Shown piece after piece: positions 25,730 through 34,198 of a DNA stretch of 64,000 nucleotides. The stretch is taken from contig JBBRYJ010000001.1 of assembly GCA_038237745.1 (NCBI GenBank), positions 558,001 through 622,000 of the forward strand, written 5' to 3'. The translations under genes were made by a program, and so were the position numbers. Source of the stretch: DASQEH01 sp038237745 (GTDB lineage Bacteria; Actinomycetota; Actinomycetes; Propionibacteriales; Nocardioidaceae). How positions within the stretch are numbered: the first letter of the stretch is position 1; each line of letters opens with the position of its first letter. The notes below the pieces were generated by a model that did no database searches, was not told the DNA's origin, and saw only the letters and a program-made list of their open reading frames with translations.

Positions 25730-27808
25730 CTAAGAGGCCCCATCCTTCTTGAGGGAAGTCTCGAAGGTGTCGTGCCAGGCAGCAGGAGAGGCCAGCTCGG
25801 GCAGTGCGGTCTTGTACTTCTCGACGAGCTGCGGCCACTCGGCCGCGAGCCGTGCGTGGAGCGCCACCGAACGCTTCAGCAACGCGCGGAAGAGCTCGGG
25901 GTCGCGCTTGTACCACGACGCGGCTGTGCCGTCCGCCGACGACACGAGGGCGGAGTCGAACTGTGCGAGCAGCCACCAGCTGAGGTCGACGTGGGCGACG
26001 TTTGCCTCAGGGTTGATCGTCGCCGTCTCCCGCACCGGCAGAACCTGGCGGACGCTGCCGGCCAGCATGGTCTTGGCTCGGCTGAGCGCGCCGGTCGGGG
26101 CGCTCGGCTCCTTGCCCTTGCGAGGAGGCTTGCGACGCTTGGCGGCTGGGAACGTGTCGAGCTGAGCGGCGGACTTGGAGTCGTCGTAGTGCTTGCGGAG
26201 CTCCCGGAGCTCGGGCAGCCGCTCGAGCACGTCGCGGTGCATGCGCTGGGGACCCTCGAGGATGTCCTCGATCGCCATCAGCCCCATCTCGGCCGGTCCG
26301 TACTGCATCGACAGAAGATGGCGGACCTGTGTCTCGAAGCTCTCACGGACTAGCCGGCCGCCCCGGTCGTAGGGCGAGTGGAGCAACGCCGCAACGATGC
26401 GGTTGCGACGGTGGAAGTACGCCTGCCAGTCGATCGTGTCGTCCTTCTCGTGCCACGGCACGTGCCAGACCGCGACCCCCGGAAGGGTGACCGTCGGATA
26501 GCCCGCCTCGGCCGCCCTGAGGCCGAACTCCGCGTCGTCCCACTTGATGAACATGGGGAGCGCCAAGCCGATCTCGCGGACGACCTTGGTAGGGATCAGG
26601 CACATCCACCAGCCGTTGTAGTCGACGTCGATCCGTCGATGCAGCCACGACGTCGACCGCAGCGACTTCTTGGCGAAGTTGTGCCCGTGGAGAGTGTTGG
26701 GGGCCGCGCCCCAGAACCACCGGTACTTCGCCACCGCCTCGCCGTAGGCATGCAGGACCGAGCGGTCGTACAGGCTGAACATCTGACCGCCGACGATGGT
26801 CGGCTGCTTGGCGAGGTCGGCGAAGGCCACCGCGCGCAGGATCCCCTCGGGCTCGCACACTACGTCGTCGTCCAGAAGGAGCACATAGTCCGAAGCCCCC
26901 TTGGAGGTTGCCTCGTCCATCGCCCGCGAGAAGCCGCCCGAACCGCCCAGGTTGCCCTGCTCGATGAGGCGGAGCTGGGAGCCGAGCGACGCTGCGGCCT
27001 CCGGGTAGAGCTCGTGGTCGGTGATCTTCTGGGTGCCCTGGTCGACGACGATGATCTCGTCGAGCAGCGTGAGGACGGCCGGCTCCTGGGAGAGCTTGAT
27101 GAGCTGGTCGACGCAGAACTCCGGCCGGTTGAACGTGGTGATGCCGATGGACAGTCGTCCCGAGGCAGACTTGTCGGTCTCGAACGCCCAGACGGCATTC
27201 TCCAGACTCAGCGGGGTCTCGCCGGCCTCGAGGTCGAACCAATACCAGCCACCGTCGATGAACGGCTTCAAGGGCAGGTCGAAGACGAGAGCCTTCACGT
27301 CGGGGGAGTCGACGACGCCCGAGTCCGCGCGCTGTACGTGACCCTTCGACGTCGACCGGTACACGATGACCGTGCCGTTTCCTGAGAGGGTCAGGACGAG
27401 CCGGACGGTGGCGAAGTCGGTCCACCGACGCCAGTAGCTGGCGGGAAAGGCGTTGAAGTAGGTGCCGAACGTCAGCCGGCGCTCGGGCGAGACGACTGCC
27501 CCGATCGACTCCGAGATGGTGCCGTAGCCACGCATCGACTCGTCGCTCTCGGTGACCGCCTCCTCTGAAGGCGCCCCCTCGGCGGGCGCAACCCGGTCCT
27601 CGCTGGCGCCGGACTGGCGTGCCGTGCTCTCGCCGGTGCTGAAGCTCGAGAGCCCGCTGACGTACAGCGGCCGGATGTCGAGCTCCTGGTCGGGGCGCAG
27701 CACCGTGCGCTGGACGACTCGCCGGCCTGCAAGCGGATCGACGTCGCCGCTCGTCTCGTCGACGGGCGACTGGGCGATCTCGGTCAAGGCTTTGGTCCTC
27801 ACGTGCAC
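25730..27808 (-). CDS. glfT2: Galactofuranosyltransferase GlfT2-like
   Basis: 692 residues, family GT2. After an N-terminal beta domain (about residues 90-200) the GT-A core begins SIGITTFNRPEFC; the metal-binding DDD is in LLLDDDVVCEP (about residue 313), the WDD motif in FIKWDDAEFGLRAA (about 420) and a catalytic-region His in VWHVPWHEKDD. These match GlfT2, the bifunctional enzyme that polymerises galactofuranose in the arabinogalactan-type wall. The N-terminus is longer than in mycobacteria and includes a low-complexity stretch. Its neighbours are sulfotransferase-like genes, which hints at surface-glycan modification. Confidence 0.9.
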   Translation of the reverse strand: MHVRTKALTEIAQSPVDETSGDVDPLAGRRVVQRTVLRPDQELDIRPLYVSGLSSFSTGESTARQSGASEDRVAPAEGAPSEEAVTESDESMRGYGTISESIGAVVSPERRLTFGTYFNAFPASYWRRWTDFATVRLVLTLSGNGTVIVYRSTSKGHVQRADSGVVDSPDVKALVFDLPLKPFIDGGWYWFDLEAGETPLSLENAVWAFETDKSASGRLSIGITTFNRPEFCVDQLIKLSQEPAVLTLLDEIIVVDQGTQKITDHELYPEAAASLGSQLRLIEQGNLGGSGGFSRAMDEATSKGASDYVLLLDDDVVCEPEGILRAVAFADLAKQPTIVGGQMFSLYDRSVLHAYGEAVAKYRWFWGAAPNTLHGHNFAKKSLRSTSWLHRRIDVDYNGWWMCLIPTKVVREIGLALPMFIKWDDAEFGLRAAEAGYPTVTLPGVAVWHVPWHEKDDTIDWQAYFHRRNRIVAALLHSPYDRGGRLVRESFETQVRHLLSMQYGPAEMGLMAIEDILEGPQRMHRDVLERLPELRELRKHYDDSKSAAQLDTFPAAKRRKPPRKGKEPSAPTGALSRAKTMLAGSVRQVLPVRETATINPEANVAHVDLSWWLLAQFDSALVSSADGTAASWYKRDPELFRALLKRSVALHARLAAEWPQLVEKYKTALPELASPAAWHDTFETSLKKDGAS

Positions 27809-27883
27809 GTGGATGTCACAACCCGGTCACGGTACCAGCCGTCACTCCGCTCATGGTCATCTCCGGAGCCGGACCTCTACGAT

Positions 27884-28981
27884 GTGCTCGTGCGCGACCG
27901 CCCCCTCTCTATCTATCTGCACATCGGTCCCCCCAAGACCGGCACGACGTACCTTCAGCAGGTGCTCTGGCAGAACCGCGGCCGGCTCGTCAGGGCAGAC
28001 GTGACGTGCCCCGGTTCGAGAGGCGACCACTTCCAGGCGGCCCTCGACCTGCGTGAACTCGCTTTCGGCGGCTTCGAGAACCCCAAGACACGAGGTGCCT
28101 GGCCGAGGCTGGCTGAGCACACGCTGGCTGTCAGCACCAGCCGAGCCGTCATCTCCCATGAGGTCTTCGCCGGGGCAGAGGAGGAGCAGATCGTCCGTCT
28201 GGTCACCGACCTCGACGGGACCGCCGTCCATGTCGTGTACGGCGCCCGCGACCTCGCACGACAGCTTCCGGCCGTCTGGCAGGAGTCGCTGAAGAACCGG
28301 CGCACGAGTACTTACCGCGCTTTCTTGCGGCGCACCCTGGGTGACGACGGCTCGCCGGGCGAGGCTCACTTCTGGCGGGCTCAGGATGCCGTCGCCACGC
28401 TGGGCCGCTGGTCGAAGGCTGTGCCAGCGGACCGCATCCACGTCGTGACCGTTCCGCCTTCGGGGACGGCCCCGGACACCCTGTGGCGCAGGTTCTGCCA
28501 GGTGCTCGGGATATCTCCCGAGGGCTTCGACCTCGAGACCTCCAGGGCGAACCCTTCGCTCACCAGCGTCGACGCGGAGCTGCTCCGCAGGCTCAACGAC
28601 ACTCTGCCGGACGACCTGCCCTGGCCGGCGTACGAGCGCAGCGTCAAGCGTTGGTTCAACCACCGGGCGGACTCCGGCCGGGCTGGTGACCGGCTACGGG
28701 TGCCGACGGAACACCGTGAGCGTGTCCTCGCACTGTCCGCTCAGCAGCGGTCGGGGCTGTCGGATGCCGGCTACGACATCGTCGGGGGGCTGGACGAGCT
28801 GGTTCCACTGGACGCAGGCTTCGGGCCCGTGGAGACCGTGTCGTCCGACATGGTCACCGACACCGCCGTAGGCATGCTCGCCGACGTCCTTCTCGAACGC
28901 CGGCGGGCAGGTCGAGAGAGCCAAGGCGGGACCGTTCAGAAGGTCCTGGGGCGCCTTCGACAGGGACGAGGGGGGTCGTGA
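27884..28981 (+). CDS. Sulfotransferase-like protein 1
   Basis: About 365 residues. The first strand and loop read IYLHIGPPKTGTTYLQ, the PKTGTT loop being the 5'-phosphosulfate-binding motif of PAPS-dependent sulfotransferases. VYGARDLARQLPAVWQE and LGRWSKAVPADRIHVVTVPP are shared with the two paralogues that follow. A GTG at 27884 is chosen because the longer frame would overlap the divergent GlfT2 gene; GTG 27890 is an alternative. The acceptor is unknown; cell-surface glycan is an inference from context. Confidence 0.72.
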   Translation: MLVRDRPLSIYLHIGPPKTGTTYLQQVLWQNRGRLVRADVTCPGSRGDHFQAALDLRELAFGGFENPKTRGAWPRLAEHTLAVSTSRAVISHEVFAGAEEEQIVRLVTDLDGTAVHVVYGARDLARQLPAVWQESLKNRRTSTYRAFLRRTLGDDGSPGEAHFWRAQDAVATLGRWSKAVPADRIHVVTVPPSGTAPDTLWRRFCQVLGISPEGFDLETSRANPSLTSVDAELLRRLNDTLPDDLPWPAYERSVKRWFNHRADSGRAGDRLRVPTEHRERVLALSAQQRSGLSDAGYDIVGGLDELVPLDAGFGPVETVSSDMVTDTAVGMLADVLLERRRAGRESQGGTVQKVLGRLRQGRGGS

Positions 28982-30207
28982 CAGCGGCAGGCGGAGCCGC
29001 GCGCACCCGAGTGTTCTTCCACGTCGGGGCACCCAAGACGGGCACGACCTACCTCCAGAACGTGCTGTTCAACAACCGTGACGCGCTGGCCGCGGACGGA
29101 GTGCTCTATCCCTATGACGACAGGGGTCAGCCGTTCCGCTCGATGCTGGACTTCCGCGGGGCAGGCTGGGGTGGCAGTCGTGCTGGTCAGTACGCCGGGG
29201 AGTGGGAGGCGGTGGCGGCCCGTACGCGTGCCTGGCGGGGCCGAAGCGTCATCATCTCCAACGAGCTGCTCGGTGGCTCCACATCCGAGCGGATCGAGAT
29301 CGGCCTCGGCGGCATGGGGACTGCTGAGGTGCATGTCGTCTTCACCGCCCGGGACCTTGCCAGGCAGCTGGTCTCGGACTGGCAGGAGCACATCAAGCAC
29401 AAGCACATCGTGACGCTCGAGACATTCGTCGCTGACCTCGTCGAGCTCGGCATCGACGCCCCCGAACCGTTCGGCGAGCTGTTCTGGGGGATGCACGATG
29501 CGGAGTACGTGCTCGCCCACTGGTCCCGTTTCGTCCCCGTCGACAACATCCACCTGGTCACCGTTCCGCAACCGGGCGCGGAGCCGGACACACTCTGGAA
29601 CCGCTTCTGCTCCGTCACGGGGCTCTCGCCGGCGGCATACGACACCGACACCAGACGCGCGAACACGTCTATGGGCGTCGCCGAGACCGAGCTGGTGCGC
29701 AGGATGAACCTCGAGGTACAAGGCATGCCGGCCGACATCTACGACCCACTCGTCCGCAAGCTGCTCGCCGAGGAGATCCTCGGTGGGAACTCTCCGCGCC
29801 TCACGCTTCCGACAGAGCACATGGACTGGGTCACTGAGCGCTCACGTCGGCTCATCGCCTCACTCGACCACGCCGGGTACCAGGTGGAGGGAGACCTTGA
29901 GGAGCTGATGCCGCGGGCCGCCGACCATCTGCCCCACGCCTCTCCGACGGCACAGACCGACGCCGACCTGGCCGACGCGGCGATCCGCGCCGCCACCGGT
30001 CTGCTCCGGCACAGCGGACGCCAGCGCCGGCGCCTCCTGGAGCTGCGGCAGACGGCCGAGGGTGACGACCTGGACCCCCTGGTCGAACGGTCCGGGCTGA
30101 GATCTCGGCTCAGATCCGGCTACCGACGGGCCAGGAGTGCGGTGGGACGTCTCTTGAGGAGGGCCGGGCTGCGCCGTGAGCCTCAGCCGGCCCGCCGCAA
30201 CAGATAG
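28978..30207 (+). CDS. Sulfotransferase-like protein 2
   Basis: 409 residues, starting on a GTGA overlap with the first paralogue. VFFHVGAPKTGTTYLQ at the N-terminus is the phosphosulfate loop. VVFTARDLARQLVSDWQEH and LAHWSRFVPVDNIHLVTVPQ align with the other two copies. The C-terminal ~90 residues are Arg-rich and specific to this copy. It converges on and slightly overlaps the third paralogue. Function as for the first copy. Confidence 0.72.
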   Translation: MTAAGGAARTRVFFHVGAPKTGTTYLQNVLFNNRDALAADGVLYPYDDRGQPFRSMLDFRGAGWGGSRAGQYAGEWEAVAARTRAWRGRSVIISNELLGGSTSERIEIGLGGMGTAEVHVVFTARDLARQLVSDWQEHIKHKHIVTLETFVADLVELGIDAPEPFGELFWGMHDAEYVLAHWSRFVPVDNIHLVTVPQPGAEPDTLWNRFCSVTGLSPAAYDTDTRRANTSMGVAETELVRRMNLEVQGMPADIYDPLVRKLLAEEILGGNSPRLTLPTEHMDWVTERSRRLIASLDHAGYQVEGDLEELMPRAADHLPHASPTAQTDADLADAAIRAATGLLRHSGRQRRRLLELRQTAEGDDLDPLVERSGLRSRLRSGYRRARSAVGRLLRRAGLRREPQPARRNR

Positions 30208-31220
30208 TCGACGATGTCCAGGAGCTCCGCCACGATTTCCGCATCCACGAGGTCGTCCGGTCCTCTTTCCGGGGGCGGCTCGTCGGGGCCTGGTCGCGCA
30301 GGTAGTAGATCGTCGAACGACCCGACGACGTCGTAGCCCGCCCTGCGCATCGGTGCGACCATGCGCTCGGACAGGTCGAGGATGGTGGAGCGCTGAGTGG
30401 GGGTGAGCGGCAGTCGCAACTGATCCTTCCGGCCGTCGGCGAAGGCAGGTTCGAGCCGGCGCCGGATGATCTTGCGATACTCGAGGATAGGGAGGTTCTC
30501 GGCGTAGCGTTCGTTGTACCGCCGCAGAGTCTCCGCAGCCGCGATGCTCAAAGACGTGTTGGCGGGGGGGATGTCCGACGCGTAGCGGGAGGAGTCGAGC
30601 CCGAGGACGCTGGCGAACCGCTCCCAGAGCAGTCCCGTCGGTGCTCCGGGCGGTGGTGCCGTGACGAGGTGGACATGGGGTGCGTCGAGGCCCCTCGACC
30701 AGCGGGCCAGGACCGCCCGAGCGTTCTGACCACCCCAGAAGACTCGTGACAGGGCACTGGTCCGCTCACCGAGGACGTCGACGAGAAAGTCCTGGTAGGA
30801 CATCGTCTGACGGTTCTTCACCTGCTCCTGCCAGACTGCCGGCACCTGCCGTACGAGGTCGCGAGCCGTGTAGATGACGTGTAGCTCGGCGGTCCCGAAC
30901 GCAGCGAGGATCTCGGCGATCTTCGGGCCGCGCGAGAAGCAGAACAGCTCGCTCGACAGCACCACCGTGTCGCCGCCCCATTCGAGCGATCGACGCACGA
31001 CCTTGGTCCAGTGGTCGGCGAAGGCGCTGCCCTTCTCGGACTCTTCGAAGGTCTTCCTGACCGCCCAAACGGCGGTGTGGTGCGCCTCGCGGCCCGGCTT
31101 GGGATAGAGGACGCCGACCTCGGCGAGGGCGTGACGGTTCTGGGCGAGCACCCGCTGGAGGAAGGTCGTCCCGGTCTTCGGAGCGCCGATGTGGATGAAG
31201 ACGCGCTTCTGTTCAGCCAC
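30183..31220 (-). CDS. Sulfotransferase-like protein 3
   Basis: 345 residues from GTG 31220. VFIHIGAPKTGTTFLQRVL, IYTARDLVRQVPAVWQEQ and LARWSRGLDAPHVHLVTAPP show it is the third member of the same family. It is transcribed in the opposite direction to the first two, 9 bp after the pyrophosphatase gene hppA, and may share its transcript. The three copies are clearly diverged, so they may have different acceptors. Confidence 0.72.
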   Translation of the reverse strand: MAEQKRVFIHIGAPKTGTTFLQRVLAQNRHALAEVGVLYPKPGREAHHTAVWAVRKTFEESEKGSAFADHWTKVVRRSLEWGGDTVVLSSELFCFSRGPKIAEILAAFGTAELHVIYTARDLVRQVPAVWQEQVKNRQTMSYQDFLVDVLGERTSALSRVFWGGQNARAVLARWSRGLDAPHVHLVTAPPPGAPTGLLWERFASVLGLDSSRYASDIPPANTSLSIAAAETLRRYNERYAENLPILEYRKIIRRRLEPAFADGRKDQLRLPLTPTQRSTILDLSERMVAPMRRAGYDVVGSFDDLLPARPGPDEPPPERGPDDLVDAEIVAELLDIVDYLLRRAG

Positions 31221-31229
31221 CCTGCGACG

Positions 31230-33605
31230 TCACACGGTGGTCGAGGGAGTGGCCGGAGCCGCTTCGGAGTCGCTGTCGCCGATCGCGACCGGGCGGCGCT
31301 TCGATATGTAGACCGCGACGGCGATGATCAGCGTGGCACCGACCGCGATCGCCAGGCGCAGCGGAGTGTTCGCGTCACCGCCATAGGTCATCTTCACCAC
31401 GGCGGCCGCTATGAGCAGCGAGACGAGGTTCATCACCTTCAGCAACGGGTTGATGGCCGGTCCGGCGGTGTCCTTGAACGGGTCACCCACGGTGTCACCG
31501 ATGATTGTCGCCTCGTGGGCAGGTGACCCCTTGCCTCCGTGCACGCCGTCCTCGACGAGCTTCTTCGCATTGTCCCAGGCCCCGCCGGAGTTTGCGAGGA
31601 ACACCGCCATCAGGGTTCCGGTGGCGATGGCCCCCGCGAGGTAGCACGCCAACGGACCTACGCCGAGGCCGAAGCCGACAGCTACAGGCGCCAGGATCGC
31701 CAGAAGTCCAGGTGTCGCGAGCTCGCGCAGCGAGTCGCGGGTGCAGATGTCGACTACCTTGCCGTACTCCGGGCGCCCGGTTCCCTCCATGATCCCCGGG
31801 ATCTCCCGGAACTGGCGACGTACCTCGAACACGACCGCTCCGGCGGCCCGCCCCACGGCACTGATGGCCAACCCCGCGAAGAGGAAGACGACGGCTGCCC
31901 CGATCAGCAGGCCGACAAGGTTGGCCGGGTCGACGATGTTGATGACACCACTCAGGTCCAGGAACTGGCTGCCGGTCACCTGGCCGATCGTGAGGGATGT
32001 GAGCTCGCCGGTCGCGCCGGTGACGGCGTCCGTGAACGACCCGAACAGCGCGGTGGCCGCCAGCACGGCAGTGGCGATGGCGATGCCCTTGGTAATCGCC
32101 TTGGTGGTGTTTCCCACGGCGTCCAGCTCGGTGAGAATGGCGGCGCCCTTCTCGTCCACGTCACCGGACATCTCGGCGATGCCCTGCGCGTTGTCTGAAA
32201 CCGGCCCGAACGTGTCCATGGCGACGATGACGCCGACCGTGGTGAGCAGCCCACACCCGGCCAAGGCGACCGCGAAGAGCGAGATGACGATCGACCCACC
32301 CCCAAGCAGGAACGCCCCGTAGACAGCAGCGCCGATCACGAGGGCCGTGTAGACGGAGGACTCGAAGCCCACTGACAGACCCGAGAGGATCACCGTGGCC
32401 GCGCCGGTGAGGGAGGTCTTGCCGACATCCTTGACGGGACGGTGCTCCGTGCCGGTGAAGTAGCCGGTAAGAGCCAGGATGACCGCTGCCAGCCCGATAC
32501 CTATCAGGACCGCGACCAACGCGATGACGCGTGGGTCGCCGTCGGTTCCGCTGTTCGCCACTCCCTGGATCCGGCTGCTGAAATCGTTTCCGGACGACGC
32601 ATCGGTGAGCTCGGCGAAGCTGCCAGGCAGGTAGGTGAAGGATGCGATGGCGCAGAGCACCGCCGACACTGCCGCTGAGATGTAGAACGCCCTGTTGATC
32701 GTCGTCAGGCCGCCCTCGTTCGGGTTCGGCCGGGTGATGTAGACACCGAGGATCGCGGTGAGCGCACCGATGGCCGGCACGATGAGGGGGAAGACCAGAC
32801 CTTCGGCACCGAAGGCGACCTTCCCGAGGATCAGGGCGGCCACGAGCGTGACGGCGTACGACTCGAACAGGTCAGCCGCCATGCCGGCGCAGTCTCCGAC
32901 GTTGTCGCCCACGTTGTCGGCGATCGTCGCCGCATTGCGCGGGTCGTCCTCGGGGATGTTCTGCTCGACCTTCCCGACCAGGTCGGCGCCGACGTCCGCT
33001 GCCTTGGTGAAGATCCCACCGCCGACACGCATGAACATGGCCAGCAAGGCGGCCCCGAAACCGAACCCCTCGAGCACCGAGGGGGCGTTGCTCTTGTAGA
33101 AGAGGACGACTGACGAGGCCCCGAGCAACCCGAGGCCGACCGTAGCCATACCAACGGCTCCGCCGGTGCGGAACGCCACCCGCATAGCGGGGTCACGCCC
33201 TTCGGTCTGGGCAGCGGCTGCCACCCGCACATTCGCCTTGACCGCGAGCGCCATGCCCGAGTATCCGATCGCGGCGGAGAACCCCGCGCCGAGAACGAAG
33301 AATAACGAACGGCCGATCCGGATCGACGCATCGCCAGGGAGTACGAAGAGCAGCGCGAAGGCGATGGCCGCGAAGACAGCGAGGGTCTTGAACTGCCGAG
33401 CGAGGTAGGCCTGGGCACCCTCTTCGACCGCCTGGCCGATCGCCCGCATGTTCTCGGTGCCCTCGGGAGCGCTCAAAACCTCCTGGCGGAACAAAGCGGC
33501 CATGGCCAGTGCCACCACGGCGATGACAGCCACGACGACCACCAGGGTGATGTTCCCCCCGGAGAGGGACACGTCCGCACCTTGGGCGAGGGTGAGCCCT
33601 GACAT
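31230..33605 (-). CDS. hppA: Proton-translocating pyrophosphatase
   Basis: 791 residues with about 16 membrane helices. The PPi-binding motifs are visible: DVGADLVGKVE and DNVGDNVGDCAGMAADLFES. The helix-12 segment GNTTKAITKGIAIA has Lys where potassium-dependent enzymes have Ala, and Thr three residues later, the pattern of the potassium-independent subfamily. The enzyme hydrolyses pyrophosphate and pumps protons across the cytoplasmic membrane. GGAGGT lies six bases before the ATG. Confidence 0.96.
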   Translation of the reverse strand: MSGLTLAQGADVSLSGGNITLVVVVAVIAVVALAMAALFRQEVLSAPEGTENMRAIGQAVEEGAQAYLARQFKTLAVFAAIAFALLFVLPGDASIRIGRSLFFVLGAGFSAAIGYSGMALAVKANVRVAAAAQTEGRDPAMRVAFRTGGAVGMATVGLGLLGASSVVLFYKSNAPSVLEGFGFGAALLAMFMRVGGGIFTKAADVGADLVGKVEQNIPEDDPRNAATIADNVGDNVGDCAGMAADLFESYAVTLVAALILGKVAFGAEGLVFPLIVPAIGALTAILGVYITRPNPNEGGLTTINRAFYISAAVSAVLCAIASFTYLPGSFAELTDASSGNDFSSRIQGVANSGTDGDPRVIALVAVLIGIGLAAVILALTGYFTGTEHRPVKDVGKTSLTGAATVILSGLSVGFESSVYTALVIGAAVYGAFLLGGGSIVISLFAVALAGCGLLTTVGVIVAMDTFGPVSDNAQGIAEMSGDVDEKGAAILTELDAVGNTTKAITKGIAIATAVLAATALFGSFTDAVTGATGELTSLTIGQVTGSQFLDLSGVINIVDPANLVGLLIGAAVVFLFAGLAISAVGRAAGAVVFEVRRQFREIPGIMEGTGRPEYGKVVDICTRDSLRELATPGLLAILAPVAVGFGLGVGPLACYLAGAIATGTLMAVFLANSGGAWDNAKKLVEDGVHGGKGSPAHEATIIGDTVGDPFKDTAGPAINPLLKVMNLVSLLIAAAVVKMTYGGDANTPLRLAIAVGATLIIAVAVYISKRRPVAIGDSDSEAAPATPSTTV

Positions 33606-33765
33606 GATTTACCTCCACTGAGCTCCGCTGCTCATTCGGCGTGACGACCATCTGACGAGTCAGGCTGCCGGTCGCAACCCTCCGTGGGCTCGCATCAGCC
33701 CGGTCGAACCCGCCGGAGTCTAGCGTTTTCCTGCGTCGTCGCGACACGAGGACCGCCGCGGGGCG

Positions 33766-34107
33766 TCACCCGTCGGCCGCTGTGGCTGCATCGACCGAGT
33801 CGTAGATCTCGAATACGCGTGCGAGTCCGGTGATGCGGAAGATCTTGAGAAGTCGCTCCTGGGTGCACACCAGCCCGAGCGAGCCCTGGTGGGCGCGGAC
33901 CCGTTTGAGGGCACCCACCAGCACCCCAAGACCGGTCGAGTCGAGGAAGTCCACGCCCTCGAGGTCGACGACGAGGTGGTGGTGTCCACTGTTGACCAGC
34001 TCGACGAGGTGGTCGCGCAACCTCGGAGCGGTGTACACGTCAATCTCGCCGCCGACAGCCACTACAGTTCGGTGCCCGACAGAGGTGCTGCTGAGCGAAA
34101 GATCCAC
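33766..34107 (-). CDS. Anti-sigma factor antagonist, STAS domain
   Basis: 113 residues. A single STAS domain: TVVAVGGEIDVYTAPRLRDH, then VVDLEGVDFLDSTGLGVLVG, where the Ser in DST is the site phosphorylated by partner anti-sigma kinases in RsbV/BldG proteins. It would release a sigma factor by binding the kinase. No anti-sigma factor or sigma gene is adjacent. GTG 34107 is chosen because GAGAGGAG precedes it. It is divergent from the helicase gene. Confidence 0.9.
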   Translation of the reverse strand: MDLSLSSTSVGHRTVVAVGGEIDVYTAPRLRDHLVELVNSGHHHLVVDLEGVDFLDSTGLGVLVGALKRVRAHQGSLGLVCTQERLLKIFRITGLARVFEIYDSVDAATAADG

Positions 34108-34198
34108 GGCGGCTCCTCTCGCACTGGTTCGTCGCCCTCGCCACAGGGCGACCCCCATAGAACCGTATGTCGCCCTTGCACGCAAAGGAAGGGCGCCG

